From the NCBI RefSeq assembly GCF_020150455.1, contig NZ_CP083740.1:4278001-4342000 (forward strand): a stretch of DNA of 64,000 nt, given 5' to 3'. Below, in pieces: positions 41,629-50,064 of this stretch; the stretch's first letter is position 1, and every line of letters starts with the position of its first letter. The notes beneath the pieces were generated by a model that did no database searches, was not told the DNA's origin, and was given only the letters and a program-made list of their open reading frames with translations. The DNA comes from Bremerella sp. TYQ1 (GTDB taxonomy: Bacteria; Planctomycetota; Planctomycetia; Pirellulales; Pirellulaceae). Position numbers and translations under genes: made by a program.

Positions 41629-42007
41629 CCCGTTCGAGTCCCCCAAAGCGATCCGGCAATCTCCGCAATTCGCCCCACTCTCGGTCCCCTTCGTCGCAGC
41701 GTGGGCGCTACTGATAACGTTGTCTGCGCTTCATCTGGGGTTTTACCTGACCTGGCAAAGCGTTCCTCAAGCCGTTCTTTTTGGATTGTCGCTGCTGGTC
41801 GTTTTGTTGATGGCCATCCCCGGAAACTGCCGGAAAGTTGGAACGATCACGTTGTCTCAGGTGCTGCTGGTCCTCTGCTTCGGCTGGTCGGTCACCGAAG
41901 TTGCCTATCCTGAAAACGTTAGCTTGATCCTGTTTGGAATCGGATATCTTGTCGTGCTTGTCACGCTGATTTATGCCCAACAGCCGAAGGGAGAGACCAA
42001 TGGATGA
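41621..42007 (+). CDS. NPFxSP membrane protein (array gene 4)
   Basis: 128 residues from a GTG start, which overlaps gene 3 by 8 bp and is preceded by GGAAAGGAAG. Begins MDNPFESPKAIRQSP, then VAAWALLITLSALHLGFYL and three further helices. The polar leader is the shortest of the set. Unknown function. Confidence 0.7.
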   Translation: MDNPFESPKAIRQSPQFAPLSVPFVAAWALLITLSALHLGFYLTWQSVPQAVLFGLSLLVVLLMAIPGNCRKVGTITLSQVLLVLCFGWSVTEVAYPENVSLILFGIGYLVVLVTLIYAQQPKGETNG

Positions 42008-42431
42008 CAATCCGTTTGAATCCCCCGAAACAATCGAAGAACCTCCCGTCGAGACCGAAGTAGTCGAAGAGGCTGGCGATCCTCAGGCCATTCGCGTGCC
42101 AGGCCCCGTCGCATTGGCGTGGCTGCTCAGTCTGGGGCTTTCCGTGGCACTTGTCGTCTTAGTCGAATCGCCGATCGGACCGATCACCAGTTTGCTGTCG
42201 ACGGTGGCCGGGTTTCTGCTGTTTTGGAAACACCTTTGGGCGTACCGCGTGTCGGCCAACTACTTCGCGGTGCTCTTTCTGATTATGCTGGCCGGCACCG
42301 CTCTCGCATTGCTGGAACAACAATGGTGGCGTGTCGTTCGAGGCACGTTCATTCTGTTAGTGACAACGCTCATTCTGTTATTGCTGATGCATGTCCAATC
42401 GCGGAGATTCTACTATCACGCCAACGAGTGA
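42000..42431 (+). CDS. NPFxSP membrane protein (array gene 5)
   Basis: 143 residues from ATG 42000; the in-frame ORF starting at 41973 is rejected because GGGAGAG lies directly before 42000. Begins MDDNPFESPETIEEPPVE, acidic leader of ~35 residues, then VALAWLLSLGLSVALVVLV and more helices. Overlaps gene 4 by 8 bp. Unknown function. Confidence 0.7.
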   Translation: MDDNPFESPETIEEPPVETEVVEEAGDPQAIRVPGPVALAWLLSLGLSVALVVLVESPIGPITSLLSTVAGFLLFWKHLWAYRVSANYFAVLFLIMLAGTALALLEQQWWRVVRGTFILLVTTLILLLLMHVQSRRFYYHANE

Positions 42432-42870
42432 GAATCCGTTCGAGTCGCCAAAAGTCGTTGACGAAGATCCGGTCGTCGCGGCGATTGTCGAAACGCCTCG
42501 TCGCAGGAAGAAAGACCTTGCCCCGACTTCTGTCGTGATGTCGATGACGGCCGCCCTGTTTCTCTCTCCCCTGGCACCGCTCGCGCTTTCTCTGCTCGCG
42601 ATACCGTTTTCGTTTGCCGTAGTAGGGACGATCACACTCGGTTTCGTTTTGTTATTCGTCCGCCAACCATTGGTGCGCTGGTTGGGGATGACCTACTTTG
42701 GCTTGCTCATTCCTGGGTTTGTCCTCTCGATGAAACCCGTGCTGAAGTCAATTCCCCCTGGCTATGAGGTCTACGCTCCCCTAGGAATTGTTTTCAGTTT
42801 CGCCATCGTACTGATGCTGATGAATGATAGCGCGAAAACCTATTACCGAAATAATAAGAGGCGATCGTGA
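42391..42870 (+). CDS. NPFxSP membrane protein (array gene 6)
   Basis: 159 residues. The NPFESP motif is internal (residues 15-20, SENPFESPKVV) because the start ATG 42391 lies inside gene 5, giving a 41-bp overlap that is far longer than the 4-8 bp elsewhere in the array. A start closer to the motif would need a rare codon such as ATC, which GGAG at 42402 might serve. Four helices follow. Unknown function. Confidence 0.68.
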   Translation: MSNRGDSTITPTSENPFESPKVVDEDPVVAAIVETPRRRKKDLAPTSVVMSMTAALFLSPLAPLALSLLAIPFSFAVVGTITLGFVLLFVRQPLVRWLGMTYFGLLIPGFVLSMKPVLKSIPPGYEVYAPLGIVFSFAIVLMLMNDSAKTYYRNNKRRS

Positions 42871-43304
42871 TCGATCCCACGAAGGATAATCCGTTCGCAT
42901 CGCCGGTGGAAACTCAAAGTCTCGCGGAACGCCAAGCCGATCAAACCTCGAAGTCGATATTGGTAATCGCTTGTGTATTGACGATCGAGACTCTTTTGAA
43001 TGTGCTTATCCTCGCAGCGATGTTGTTCCTCTTGCTGGGAACTGCAGGACTCGCACTCGGCGTCGTCTCCGCGGTAATCTCCTTTTCGGTGCTGATCCCC
43101 TATGCTAACTTTTGGAGGCTCGGCGTGTTGTTTTACAGTATGCAACTGATCTCGCACATGTTTTGGATCGGCACGGCCGTCGGATTTGGCGAATACGATT
43201 TCCTACCGATTTTGCCGCTTCTTTTCAGTGCGTTGATCCTGGTTTGTCTACTTCATCCGCTTGGTCGAGCTTATTACTTCGGTAGCAATAGTCACCAAGC
43301 CTAG
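42867..43304 (+). CDS. NPFxSP membrane protein (array gene 7)
   Basis: 145 residues from a GTG start that overlaps the TGA of gene 6 (GTGA). Begins MIDPTKDNPFASPVETQS, then ILVIACVLTIETLLNVLIL and three more helices. Last of the run; the methyltransferase follows 14 bp later in the same direction. Unknown function. Confidence 0.7.
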   Translation: MIDPTKDNPFASPVETQSLAERQADQTSKSILVIACVLTIETLLNVLILAAMLFLLLGTAGLALGVVSAVISFSVLIPYANFWRLGVLFYSMQLISHMFWIGTAVGFGEYDFLPILPLLFSALILVCLLHPLGRAYYFGSNSHQA

Positions 43305-43318
43305 CTGGAAATTGAAGA

Positions 43319-44146
43319 TTGAACGCCCCTGCCCCTCAAGAGAACTCGCCTGCCAAAAAGCATAACCAAGGTGCCTGGGACCGGATGGCTCGGGGTGGGC
43401 ATCGATTTGCTCAGCCGGCAAAGGAGGATGACTTCAAAGACCCGCTGAAAACGATCGATCGGTGGGGCTGGCTCGGGGCGAGTATTTATGGGCAGCGCGT
43501 TCTTTGCCTCGGCGCCGGCGGTGGTCGACAAGGCCCCCTCTACGCCGCCGCAGGTGCTACGGTGACAGTCGTCGACATCAGTGGAGCGCAGCTGGAAATC
43601 GACCGAAAAGTGGCGACCGATCGTGGGTTGCAGCTGCGAACCGTGGAAGCCTCGATGGACGATCTGTCGATGTTCGCCCCGGCCGACTTTGACATTGTCA
43701 TTCATCCGGTGAGTACTTGTTACGTGCCGGATGTCGCGCCGGTTTTTCGCGAAGTCGCCAAAGTCTTGTGCGCCGGCGGGCTCTACATCAGTCAGCATAA
43801 AACGCCGACCAGCCTGCAAGCCGACATCAAGCGTAGCGATCGCGGCTATGAAGTAACCGAGCCATATTACCGCGAAGGCCCTTTGCCGGAAGTCCGCGGC
43901 AGCCGCCATCGCGAAGAAGGAACGCTCGAGTATCTGCACCGTTGGGATCAACTGCTCGGCGGCATGTGCCGAGCCGGACTGGTAATTGAAGATCTCGTCG
44001 AACCGCTGCATGCCAAAGAAGACGCCGAACCGAACAGCTTCGAAGACCGCAGCAAATACATCGCCCCCTACGTCCGCATCAAAGCTCGTCGAGTGGGTCA
44101 GGAGCAAACTCGGACCGAAGTGGGTTCGCTGTGGCTTCCTGGTTAA
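43319..44146 (+). CDS. SAM-dependent methyltransferase
   Basis: 275 residues from a TTG start at 43319, which is 14 bp after gene 7; the next Met is residue 23 (43385). SAM motif I VLCLGAGGGRQGPLYAAAGA, then TVVDISGAQL (acidic loop), FDIVIHPVSTCYVPD and REVAKVLCAGGLYI are typical class I methyltransferase blocks. Likely cotranscribed with the array, although its substrate is unknown. Its 3' end overlaps the convergent 44079 gene by 68 bp. Confidence 0.82.
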   Translation: MNAPAPQENSPAKKHNQGAWDRMARGGHRFAQPAKEDDFKDPLKTIDRWGWLGASIYGQRVLCLGAGGGRQGPLYAAAGATVTVVDISGAQLEIDRKVATDRGLQLRTVEASMDDLSMFAPADFDIVIHPVSTCYVPDVAPVFREVAKVLCAGGLYISQHKTPTSLQADIKRSDRGYEVTEPYYREGPLPEVRGSRHREEGTLEYLHRWDQLLGGMCRAGLVIEDLVEPLHAKEDAEPNSFEDRSKYIAPYVRIKARRVGQEQTRTEVGSLWLPG

Positions 44147-44858
44147 AACCAGCCGAGTCCGTTCTTTCTAATTCAATGAATAGCAAGACGTAGGCTCCTA
44201 ACGTAACCATTAACGTTTGAGCTAGAAGGTAAATCGAAAACGCGTAGGTCCAGGGAAAGCTGATCCATACGACGCAAACGATTAGTGCGATCGCTCCCAT
44301 AACTGGGTAAACGATCCTGGCCTTTGAGAAGTTGCCAACCAGAAAACAGCAGATCGCAGACGGAGCTACAAAGAGTACGGCCACAGGAACAGCCACAAGG
44401 ATAAGGACATCGGTAAGGGAAACGATTAGTGCTCCTATGCCCGCCAATGTCATTAGCAACATCATCTGAAAAATTGAAAATTGAAAACCGTCATAGGAAA
44501 CAAACCATCGCATTACCATCGTTGGAATCAAATTTGTCGCCAGACATATCACACTAACGATCACAACAGATACGAGAACGTATCCGAGCGCGTCAAGATA
44601 ATTTAAGACAACTGGCATCGCCCCAGAAAAACTAGCCAATAAGGCCATTCCTCCAATTGCTTCGACACGCAGTGTCGGACTTCGAAGTATCGCCCCGCAG
44701 CAAACTCCAAACTGGGCAATCAGCACGCCCACCAAAAACGAAACGCAATATTCGACGTGAAGACCTGGTTTGGCAATCGTTAACGCCAACAAAAAGTCAA
44801 ACACCAAGACGGAAATGACGATCCGGCTAATCCAACGATTTTTGCGTTCTTCTCTCAT
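44079..44858 (-). CDS. Polytopic membrane protein with QFS motif (array M1)
   Basis: 259 residues with about eight hydrophobic segments. An early GVLIAQFGVCCGA block and the central GFQFSIFQMMLLMTLAGIGAL (around residues 125-145) are shared in pattern with the next paralogues. C-terminal tail short and acidic (PLRSEFAPDPLDEL). Overlaps the methyltransferase antisense at its 3' end. Function unknown. Confidence 0.72.
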   Translation of the reverse strand: MREERKNRWISRIVISVLVFDFLLALTIAKPGLHVEYCVSFLVGVLIAQFGVCCGAILRSPTLRVEAIGGMALLASFSGAMPVVLNYLDALGYVLVSVVIVSVICLATNLIPTMVMRWFVSYDGFQFSIFQMMLLMTLAGIGALIVSLTDVLILVAVPVAVLFVAPSAICCFLVGNFSKARIVYPVMGAIALIVCVVWISFPWTYAFSIYLLAQTLMVTLGAYVLLFIELERTDSAGFNQEATANPLRSEFAPDPLDEL

Positions 44859-44929
44859 GTTGGCATCGAATCTATCGAGAAAGCTTCGTTAGGCGTCTTC
44901 AATAAACGGGAATCAATCTCCGGTCGAAG

Positions 44930-45676
44930 CTAGTTCGCTGCGGCTTCTTGTTTGACGTTGGTAGAGGCTTGTTCGCCTCGAAAGAGGTGTACCAATACGG
45001 CGCCTGCCAGGTTGATGTAAAGAGTCTGAACGAACAATAACTCACTAACTAGTATCGGACCGATGGCGATCAAGGAGACAAACACAAAGAACATCACCGC
45101 AAGGAAGCCCCAGACTCTGCGTGATATGGCCATAAAAAAGCAGCCAATGAGTGCCGGAAAAACGACCAACGTTTCGCTCAATAACCGAAGTACATTGGTG
45201 GGTGCTTGAAAAGTGGCGACACACCCCAGCGCGATGCAGGTCATGAAAATGAAAGCATACTTGAGTGTGAATTGGAACTTCGTTCGCGTCGCTAACCAGC
45301 GTGCCGAATACGCGGTTCCCAGGCAAATTGCACAATAGAAAAGCATCCCTAGGGGTATGAAGACAACGGCGTCCAGTAAATGGTCGAGACTCTCGATAAG
45401 CACAAACGCACTCCAATAAGTCCATACCGCGACCAACGCGAATAGAAATGCGTCTGCAATTTCTCTCCGACGAATGTAAGTAGCGCAAAGAACTGCCAGA
45501 TAACCGGCGGTTAAACCGATTAGCGCGCCGATTCGAAATGGCAAAAACCAGTCGACCAACATCGACGACACTAACAGATGGAGGACGGCCGTAAAAACAA
45601 GCAGTACGCGAAGAAATCCACGAATCTCGCTGGTCGTTGCATGGTGGTCTCGATCGATTGCCGACTTGCTTTCCAT
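44930..45676 (-). CDS. Polytopic membrane protein with QFT motif (array M2)
   Basis: 248 residues, about eight hydrophobic segments. The QFT variant of the motif (KFQFTLKYAFIFMTCIALG) occurs near residue 130, at the same place as in M1. N-terminal segment basic (IDRDHHATTSEIRG). The stop-to-start gap to the M3 gene on its right is 5 bp, so operon. Unknown function. Confidence 0.72.
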   Translation of the reverse strand: MESKSAIDRDHHATTSEIRGFLRVLLVFTAVLHLLVSSMLVDWFLPFRIGALIGLTAGYLAVLCATYIRRREIADAFLFALVAVWTYWSAFVLIESLDHLLDAVVFIPLGMLFYCAICLGTAYSARWLATRTKFQFTLKYAFIFMTCIALGCVATFQAPTNVLRLLSETLVVFPALIGCFFMAISRRVWGFLAVMFFVFVSLIAIGPILVSELLFVQTLYINLAGAVLVHLFRGEQASTNVKQEAAAN

Positions 45677-45681
45677 GGTTG

Positions 45682-46443
45682 TTAAGACTCGTCCAAAGAT
45701 TCTGGGATGAGCTCCGGCCGAAGCTCATTGTCTGCCGCTTCCGTGTTGGCGTCGGTACTAACTTCCAAGTCTCGCGGAACTTGTCGTAATAGCACGCCGC
45801 CGAGCATTATCATCAGCCATTGAGAGAGCGTTCCGATCATCAGTTCGCTGTTTGGGATTGCCAACCCATAGAGGATGATCACCACCGCACCACAGCCGAG
45901 CATGGCGCCGACGAACCGTTTCAGGCGACTTGTCAACGCAAGCGTGACACAGGCCGTCGCCGCGGGAAAGATGCCTGGCAACAGTCGTAAGACTCTTGGC
46001 ACCGCATCGGGAAACGTACTCGACATCACAGAAACCAGCGCGACGATCGCGGTCAAACCAAAGACCTGGCTTAACGGGAATTGGTACTTGTTTCGAGTCA
46101 GCTGCCAGCGTGCGTAAAACGCGATCCCGAGACAAAGCAGACAATAAATCACAATCGTGCCGAACGTGCTGATCAACGCATCCAGGATCGTGAACCGGGA
46201 GTTCTTCCATAAACTCAGCACAAACCAAAACATCCACGTGGCGATAACCGCCGAGTAGATCGACGAACGGGCCTCTTCGTTACGCACCACCGCGACGGAC
46301 ACCAAAGCCAAATACCCACTGGAAATTCCCAGCAGCACACTGAACAAGTAATACCCCGGCGTCAGCGCGGCCGCGACGAAAAGCTGGACGACGATACTCG
46401 CCGCCATCAGAAGAACGAGGTTCCGTTTCAGTGAAAATTCCAA
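45682..46443 (-). CDS. Polytopic membrane protein with QFP motif (array M3)
   Basis: 253 residues from TTG 46443, with AGAGGA 12 bases upstream (an ATT start closer to it is possible). Motif KYQFPLSQVFGLTAIVALV; otherwise about eight hydrophobic segments. Nearest in overall sequence to M2 (shared LCLGIAFYARWQLTRNKYQF / LCLGTAYSARWLATRTKFQF), so M2 and M3 look like the most recent duplication. Unknown function. Confidence 0.7.
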   Translation of the reverse strand: MEFSLKRNLVLLMAASIVVQLFVAAALTPGYYLFSVLLGISSGYLALVSVAVVRNEEARSSIYSAVIATWMFWFVLSLWKNSRFTILDALISTFGTIVIYCLLCLGIAFYARWQLTRNKYQFPLSQVFGLTAIVALVSVMSSTFPDAVPRVLRLLPGIFPAATACVTLALTSRLKRFVGAMLGCGAVVIILYGLAIPNSELMIGTLSQWLMIMLGGVLLRQVPRDLEVSTDANTEAADNELRPELIPESLDES

Positions 46444-46451
46444 AGCGGCAA

Positions 46452-47183
46452 TTATTCCTCTGGTAAACCAATCACCACGTTATGCGACGACAATTTGCGG
46501 AACGATATGAGCTGAATGCCGCCTAGCCACAAGACAAGCAGTTGCGCGGCGAACATGTAAAAAACATCGGGAGGGACAAACGGTATCGTAACAATGCAAA
46601 AGAACAATCCCATAACCATCTGCCCGCTGAAGATCCACAATTGCTGGGCGTTTGCCAGTAAGTTGCATCCGACAATTGTGGGAAGGGCTAAAAAGAAAAC
46701 TCCCAGGGCTACGCCTAAAGCAAGTTGGACATTCATTACCAGGATGCAACCGAAGGACACCAACAGCGTGCCGGCGAAGAGTTCCTTCATGCTGAATTGC
46801 CGTTCGTTTTGATGCGAACTGAGCCAGCGAAACAACGATCGAGGACCAAGACAGTATAGTGCTGTGAACCCGGCCGCCAACATCACCATCACCGACAGGT
46901 TTTGCCTTGCGATTCCTTCGGCGCTCGTCAGCAGGGTGGCAATGGCAATCAACGGACAGATTGCCATGCCGGCATACGCAGCGAGTTTCCACGAATCGAA
47001 ACGAAGCCGCGCGGCACAGCATAAACCAAACTGACCACATATCAGTCCAATGAAAATGCCATGATAAGGCGTTTCTGCCACGTTACTCTCGTGCCATAGG
47101 ACGATCACTGCCATGACCACGTCAAGCAGTACAATGATCGCAACTAGAAAGAGCAATGATGCGAGTTGAGGGGTCCGATTCAT
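46452..47183 (-). CDS. Polytopic membrane protein with QFS motif (array M4)
   Basis: 243 residues. Motif ERQFSMKELFAGTLLVSFG; early block FIGLICGQFGLCCAARLRF. Eight hydrophobic segments or so. 8 bp from M3. Unknown function. Confidence 0.72.
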   Translation of the reverse strand: MNRTPQLASLLFLVAIIVLLDVVMAVIVLWHESNVAETPYHGIFIGLICGQFGLCCAARLRFDSWKLAAYAGMAICPLIAIATLLTSAEGIARQNLSVMVMLAAGFTALYCLGPRSLFRWLSSHQNERQFSMKELFAGTLLVSFGCILVMNVQLALGVALGVFFLALPTIVGCNLLANAQQLWIFSGQMVMGLFFCIVTIPFVPPDVFYMFAAQLLVLWLGGIQLISFRKLSSHNVVIGLPEE

Positions 47184-47208
47184 CCCCCCAGCATAACGAA
47201 TCCCGCCG

Positions 47209-47955
47209 TTAGAGGCGTGAAATTGTTGGCGACTTGATGTCTTGTTCCTGCGTCAGTGCTTCATCGTTGGCAATCGCCTGAAGCGCGACGATACCTGCGA
47301 TCAGCAGGTAAAACGTTTCCCAGGCAATCACCAGCGGAAGTCGATTCCACAGCGAGGGAAGCATCCATGCGGCAGTGAGCGAGAGTGCCAAGATTGCGCC
47401 GAGTCCGATCACCAGTTGCCGTTGGCGATCTTCTTTCGTTTCGGAAAGCGTCAACGCAACGACCATCGCGGGACATGCCCAAACCATCAGCCCAGGCAAC
47501 GCCACCGGCAGTTCCTGCCAGGGAAAGTCGCTTTGCAGCACCAGCATGCAGACCAGCGTCGCTGCGGTTGTCAGTGCGAAGATTGCGGCGAGAGAAAACT
47601 GCGACGTCGCTTCTTTACGGCTAATGCGATAGGCCATCGGCAGCGCCACGCTTAATACGGCGAACACCCCCAGCACCACCGTCCAGTGGAGCAGCGGAAT
47701 CTTATCCATCGTCGCGAGCAGGACACTCCCCAAGCCGAGGCTGCCGAGCATGGCGAGCGACCACCATGGCCAAGCGTCCGGTCGACGAATCCAGCCGGCC
47801 GCGATCAATCCGATCTGCCCTAGCAGCAGTCCGAGCATGCAGCCGAACAGGCCTTCCGACGGCTCGGAACCAGCCAGGTTCGCCGCGAGTGCCACATCGA
47901 CACAAACGCTGGCGGCCGCCAATAACGAGAGCAGAAATTTTCCGGGGGTGATCAT
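47209..47955 (-). CDS. Polytopic membrane protein with QFS motif (array M5)
   Basis: 248 residues from ATG 47955; the frame is open to 48132 but the upstream part is Arg/Ser rich and not membrane-like. Motif TSQFSLAAIFALTTAATLV, early block CMLGLLLGQIGLIAAGWI. C-terminal tail acidic. Slightly different in being richer in Ala. Unknown function. Confidence 0.7.
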   Translation of the reverse strand: MITPGKFLLSLLAAASVCVDVALAANLAGSEPSEGLFGCMLGLLLGQIGLIAAGWIRRPDAWPWWSLAMLGSLGLGSVLLATMDKIPLLHWTVVLGVFAVLSVALPMAYRISRKEATSQFSLAAIFALTTAATLVCMLVLQSDFPWQELPVALPGLMVWACPAMVVALTLSETKEDRQRQLVIGLGAILALSLTAAWMLPSLWNRLPLVIAWETFYLLIAGIVALQAIANDEALTQEQDIKSPTISRL

Positions 47956-48058
47956 CCCTCTATCGTGATTCGAGCGGCCACCGTTTGCACGCCTTGGCAG
48001 GCAAGTTCTTTCCGAAGAAACAAGCAGCGGCGTTCCGGTTATAACGATTAATCGCGAG

Positions 48059-48850
48059 TCAGTTACGTGTCGAACGAATCGTCGATGGTTGATCGTTGAC
48101 CTCCACCGAATCAGTTGCTTGGTCTGATTCATCGAGTCGCTCGGCTTGATTCAGCAGAAAACCGGCGAACCACAGATACAACGTTTGAAACGTGAAGAAG
48201 AGCAAATATTCCGTGTGCGGCTGATACCGGGAAGTGTTAAACATGTAGGCATAACTGAGCATGCATGTCGCTCCGAGAACGATGGGGTAGAGTCCCGATC
48301 GTTGGTATCGCGGTGACATAAGGACCGTTCCCGAAAACAGGCTAATGAACGCACCGAACAAGATGATCTCTGGCTCAATGAGTCCTCTTCCGCTGGGCAT
48401 ATTGCCGTAGATCAGTACCAAAAAAAGAATCGCCGTGAACAGCAACCCACCGAGAACAACGGACAACTTCATTGACGGAGTTGTGATTTTCTCGGCCGCT
48501 TTTTGAAAAAGATTAGGAAGCACCGCCGGCAGACAAGCCGCAATAAAGACGGCCGTTTTCAGATTGGTGCTTAGTTCTCGGATATTCGCGAAGACATACA
48601 TTCCGAAGGCCATCACGACCACAGCCATCGGCAGCCATAGCATCCACGACCGACGGCGAATCGAAAGCACGATCAACCAAAAGCTGCCCTGCCCGACCAC
48701 AAATCCGATCACGCCATATTCAGTTTCGCCACCAAATCGTGCTCCGTCCGTGAGCAGATGGAAAAGGTGACGAAATATCCATACGTCGGCGCAGAGCGTC
48801 GCCGCGGCAAGTATCGCAAGCAACAAGTTTCCTGGCGTCCACCGAATCAT
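48059..48850 (-). CDS. Polytopic membrane protein, divergent member (array M6)
   Basis: 263 residues from ATG 48850. N-terminal helix LLLAILAAATLCADVWIF matches the start of M5 (LLSLLAAASVCVDVAL) and the early block GVIGFVVGQGSFWLIV keeps the GQ, but the QFS motif is lost (PSMKLSVVLGGLLFTAILF at that position). Probably an older duplicate of M5. Divergent from aroE. Unknown function. Confidence 0.7.
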   Translation of the reverse strand: MIRWTPGNLLLAILAAATLCADVWIFRHLFHLLTDGARFGGETEYGVIGFVVGQGSFWLIVLSIRRRSWMLWLPMAVVVMAFGMYVFANIRELSTNLKTAVFIAACLPAVLPNLFQKAAEKITTPSMKLSVVLGGLLFTAILFLVLIYGNMPSGRGLIEPEIILFGAFISLFSGTVLMSPRYQRSGLYPIVLGATCMLSYAYMFNTSRYQPHTEYLLFFTFQTLYLWFAGFLLNQAERLDESDQATDSVEVNDQPSTIRSTRN

Positions 48851-48974
48851 GCTTATGAGGATGCCACAGATGTGCAAAAACTGCACGAACTTGGCAACAT
48901 TGCAAAATGCGGAGACTCGCGGCAAAATTGAGCGTGACAACACCCACCCAATCCATCCCAATCTCGCTCGAATT

Positions 48975-49823
48975 ATGACGCACGAATCACTTCAGGAAAT
49001 TGTTTGTTGCATGGGCCTGCCGGTGGCCGGAAACCCTTCGCAGTTCATGATGGAGCGTGCCTTTGCGGCGGCGGGGCTCGATTGGCGATATTTGACGTTG
49101 GAAGTAACTCCGGAAGATCTTCCCGCGGCGGTGGCCGGAATGAAAGCGATGGGCTTTCGTGGCGGGAACTTTACCATTCCACATAAAGTGGCAGTCATTC
49201 CCCATCTGAAACGACTGACCGAAGCAGCCGAGTTGATGGGTGCCGTCAACTGTATCTTCGCGGAGGAAGATGGATTCGTTGGCGAGAATACCGACGGCAA
49301 AGGGTTTGTCTCGGCACTCAAGGAAGTAATCGAACCGGAAGGGAAAAAGGTCGTCCTGTTTGGAGCCGGCGGCGCGGCCAGAGCAATTGCCGTAGAACTC
49401 GGTTTGAACAAAGTGGCCAGCATCGACATCGTCAACCGCGATGCCGCGCGAGGCCGTGATCTATCGAACCTTCTATCAGAGCGCATCGGGATCGAATCGA
49501 AATGGATTCCTTGGAACGGCACCCACGAGCTTCCGGAAGATGTCGATTTGGTGATCAACGGAACGAGCATCGGGCTAAGCGATGCTACGGCGATGGTACC
49601 TGTCAATCCGGAAACGTTCCGCGACTCGATGATCGTCGCGGACGTCATGTTCAACCCACCGCAGACCGCTTTTCTGCAAGCGGCTCAAGACGCCGGATGT
49701 AAGACAATCGACGGACTTGGCATGCTGGTCAACCAAGGAGTGATCGGTTTCAAGATCTGGACCGGCGTCGACCCCGATCCGACGGTGATGCGAGAAGCGC
49801 TGGAAGAGTATCTGGGGATTTAG
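48975..49823 (+). CDS. aroE: Shikimate dehydrogenase
   Basis: 282 residues from ATG 48975. Catalytic Lys71 in NFTIPHK, Asp107 in ENTDGKGF, and the NADP-binding VLFGAGGAARAIAV are all present, with a C-terminal INGTSIG and LGMLVNQG that are typical of AroE. Odd: the N-terminal substrate loop of AroE (GxPVxHSxSPxMHN) reads GLPVAGNPSQFMME here, so one of the two shikimate-binding Ser residues and the HN pair differ. Shikimate or quinate/other substrate is open, though shikimate is the default. Confidence 0.9.
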   Translation: MTHESLQEIVCCMGLPVAGNPSQFMMERAFAAAGLDWRYLTLEVTPEDLPAAVAGMKAMGFRGGNFTIPHKVAVIPHLKRLTEAAELMGAVNCIFAEEDGFVGENTDGKGFVSALKEVIEPEGKKVVLFGAGGAARAIAVELGLNKVASIDIVNRDAARGRDLSNLLSERIGIESKWIPWNGTHELPEDVDLVINGTSIGLSDATAMVPVNPETFRDSMIVADVMFNPPQTAFLQAAQDAGCKTIDGLGMLVNQGVIGFKIWTGVDPDPTVMREALEEYLGI

Positions 49824-49836
49824 CTCGCTCAGGAAA

Positions 49837-49962
49837 GTAGGGTCCGCTGTGCGGACGCAGCAATACTCTGTCGCAGCTAAGAACGCTTCGTAGTTCAATT
49901 ACTACCCGACGATTCTTTCTATGTCTGAACCGATTTACCGCGTCCGCATAGCGGACCCTACG
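49837..49962. repeat. Inverted-pair GTAGGGTCCGC element, 126 bp
   Basis: GTAGGGTCCGCTGTGCGGAC begins at 49837 and its inverted copy ends at 49962 (CGTCCGCATAGCGGACCCTAC). Each arm is itself a palindrome (GTCCGC...GCGGAC). Further copies lie at 19213, 62849 and, degenerate, 62982, so this is a dispersed family. Confidence 0.75.
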
Positions 49963-49987
49963 TGGTTTCACCCCGCAAGAACGAAAC

Positions 49988-50015
49988 AAGGCCGCTGCTT
50001 TTGGGCAACGGCCTT
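49988..50015 (-). terminator. Terminator of sodC
   Basis: AAGGCCG (49988-49994) and CGGCCTT (50009-50015), with a 14-base loop; on the minus strand the stem is followed by TTTCGTT. It is 49 bp past the SOD stop. Confidence 0.65.
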
Positions 50016-50064
50016 GCTCGAATCATTCCGAACATTCATGAACGTTCGGTTTGCCTGTTAACGA

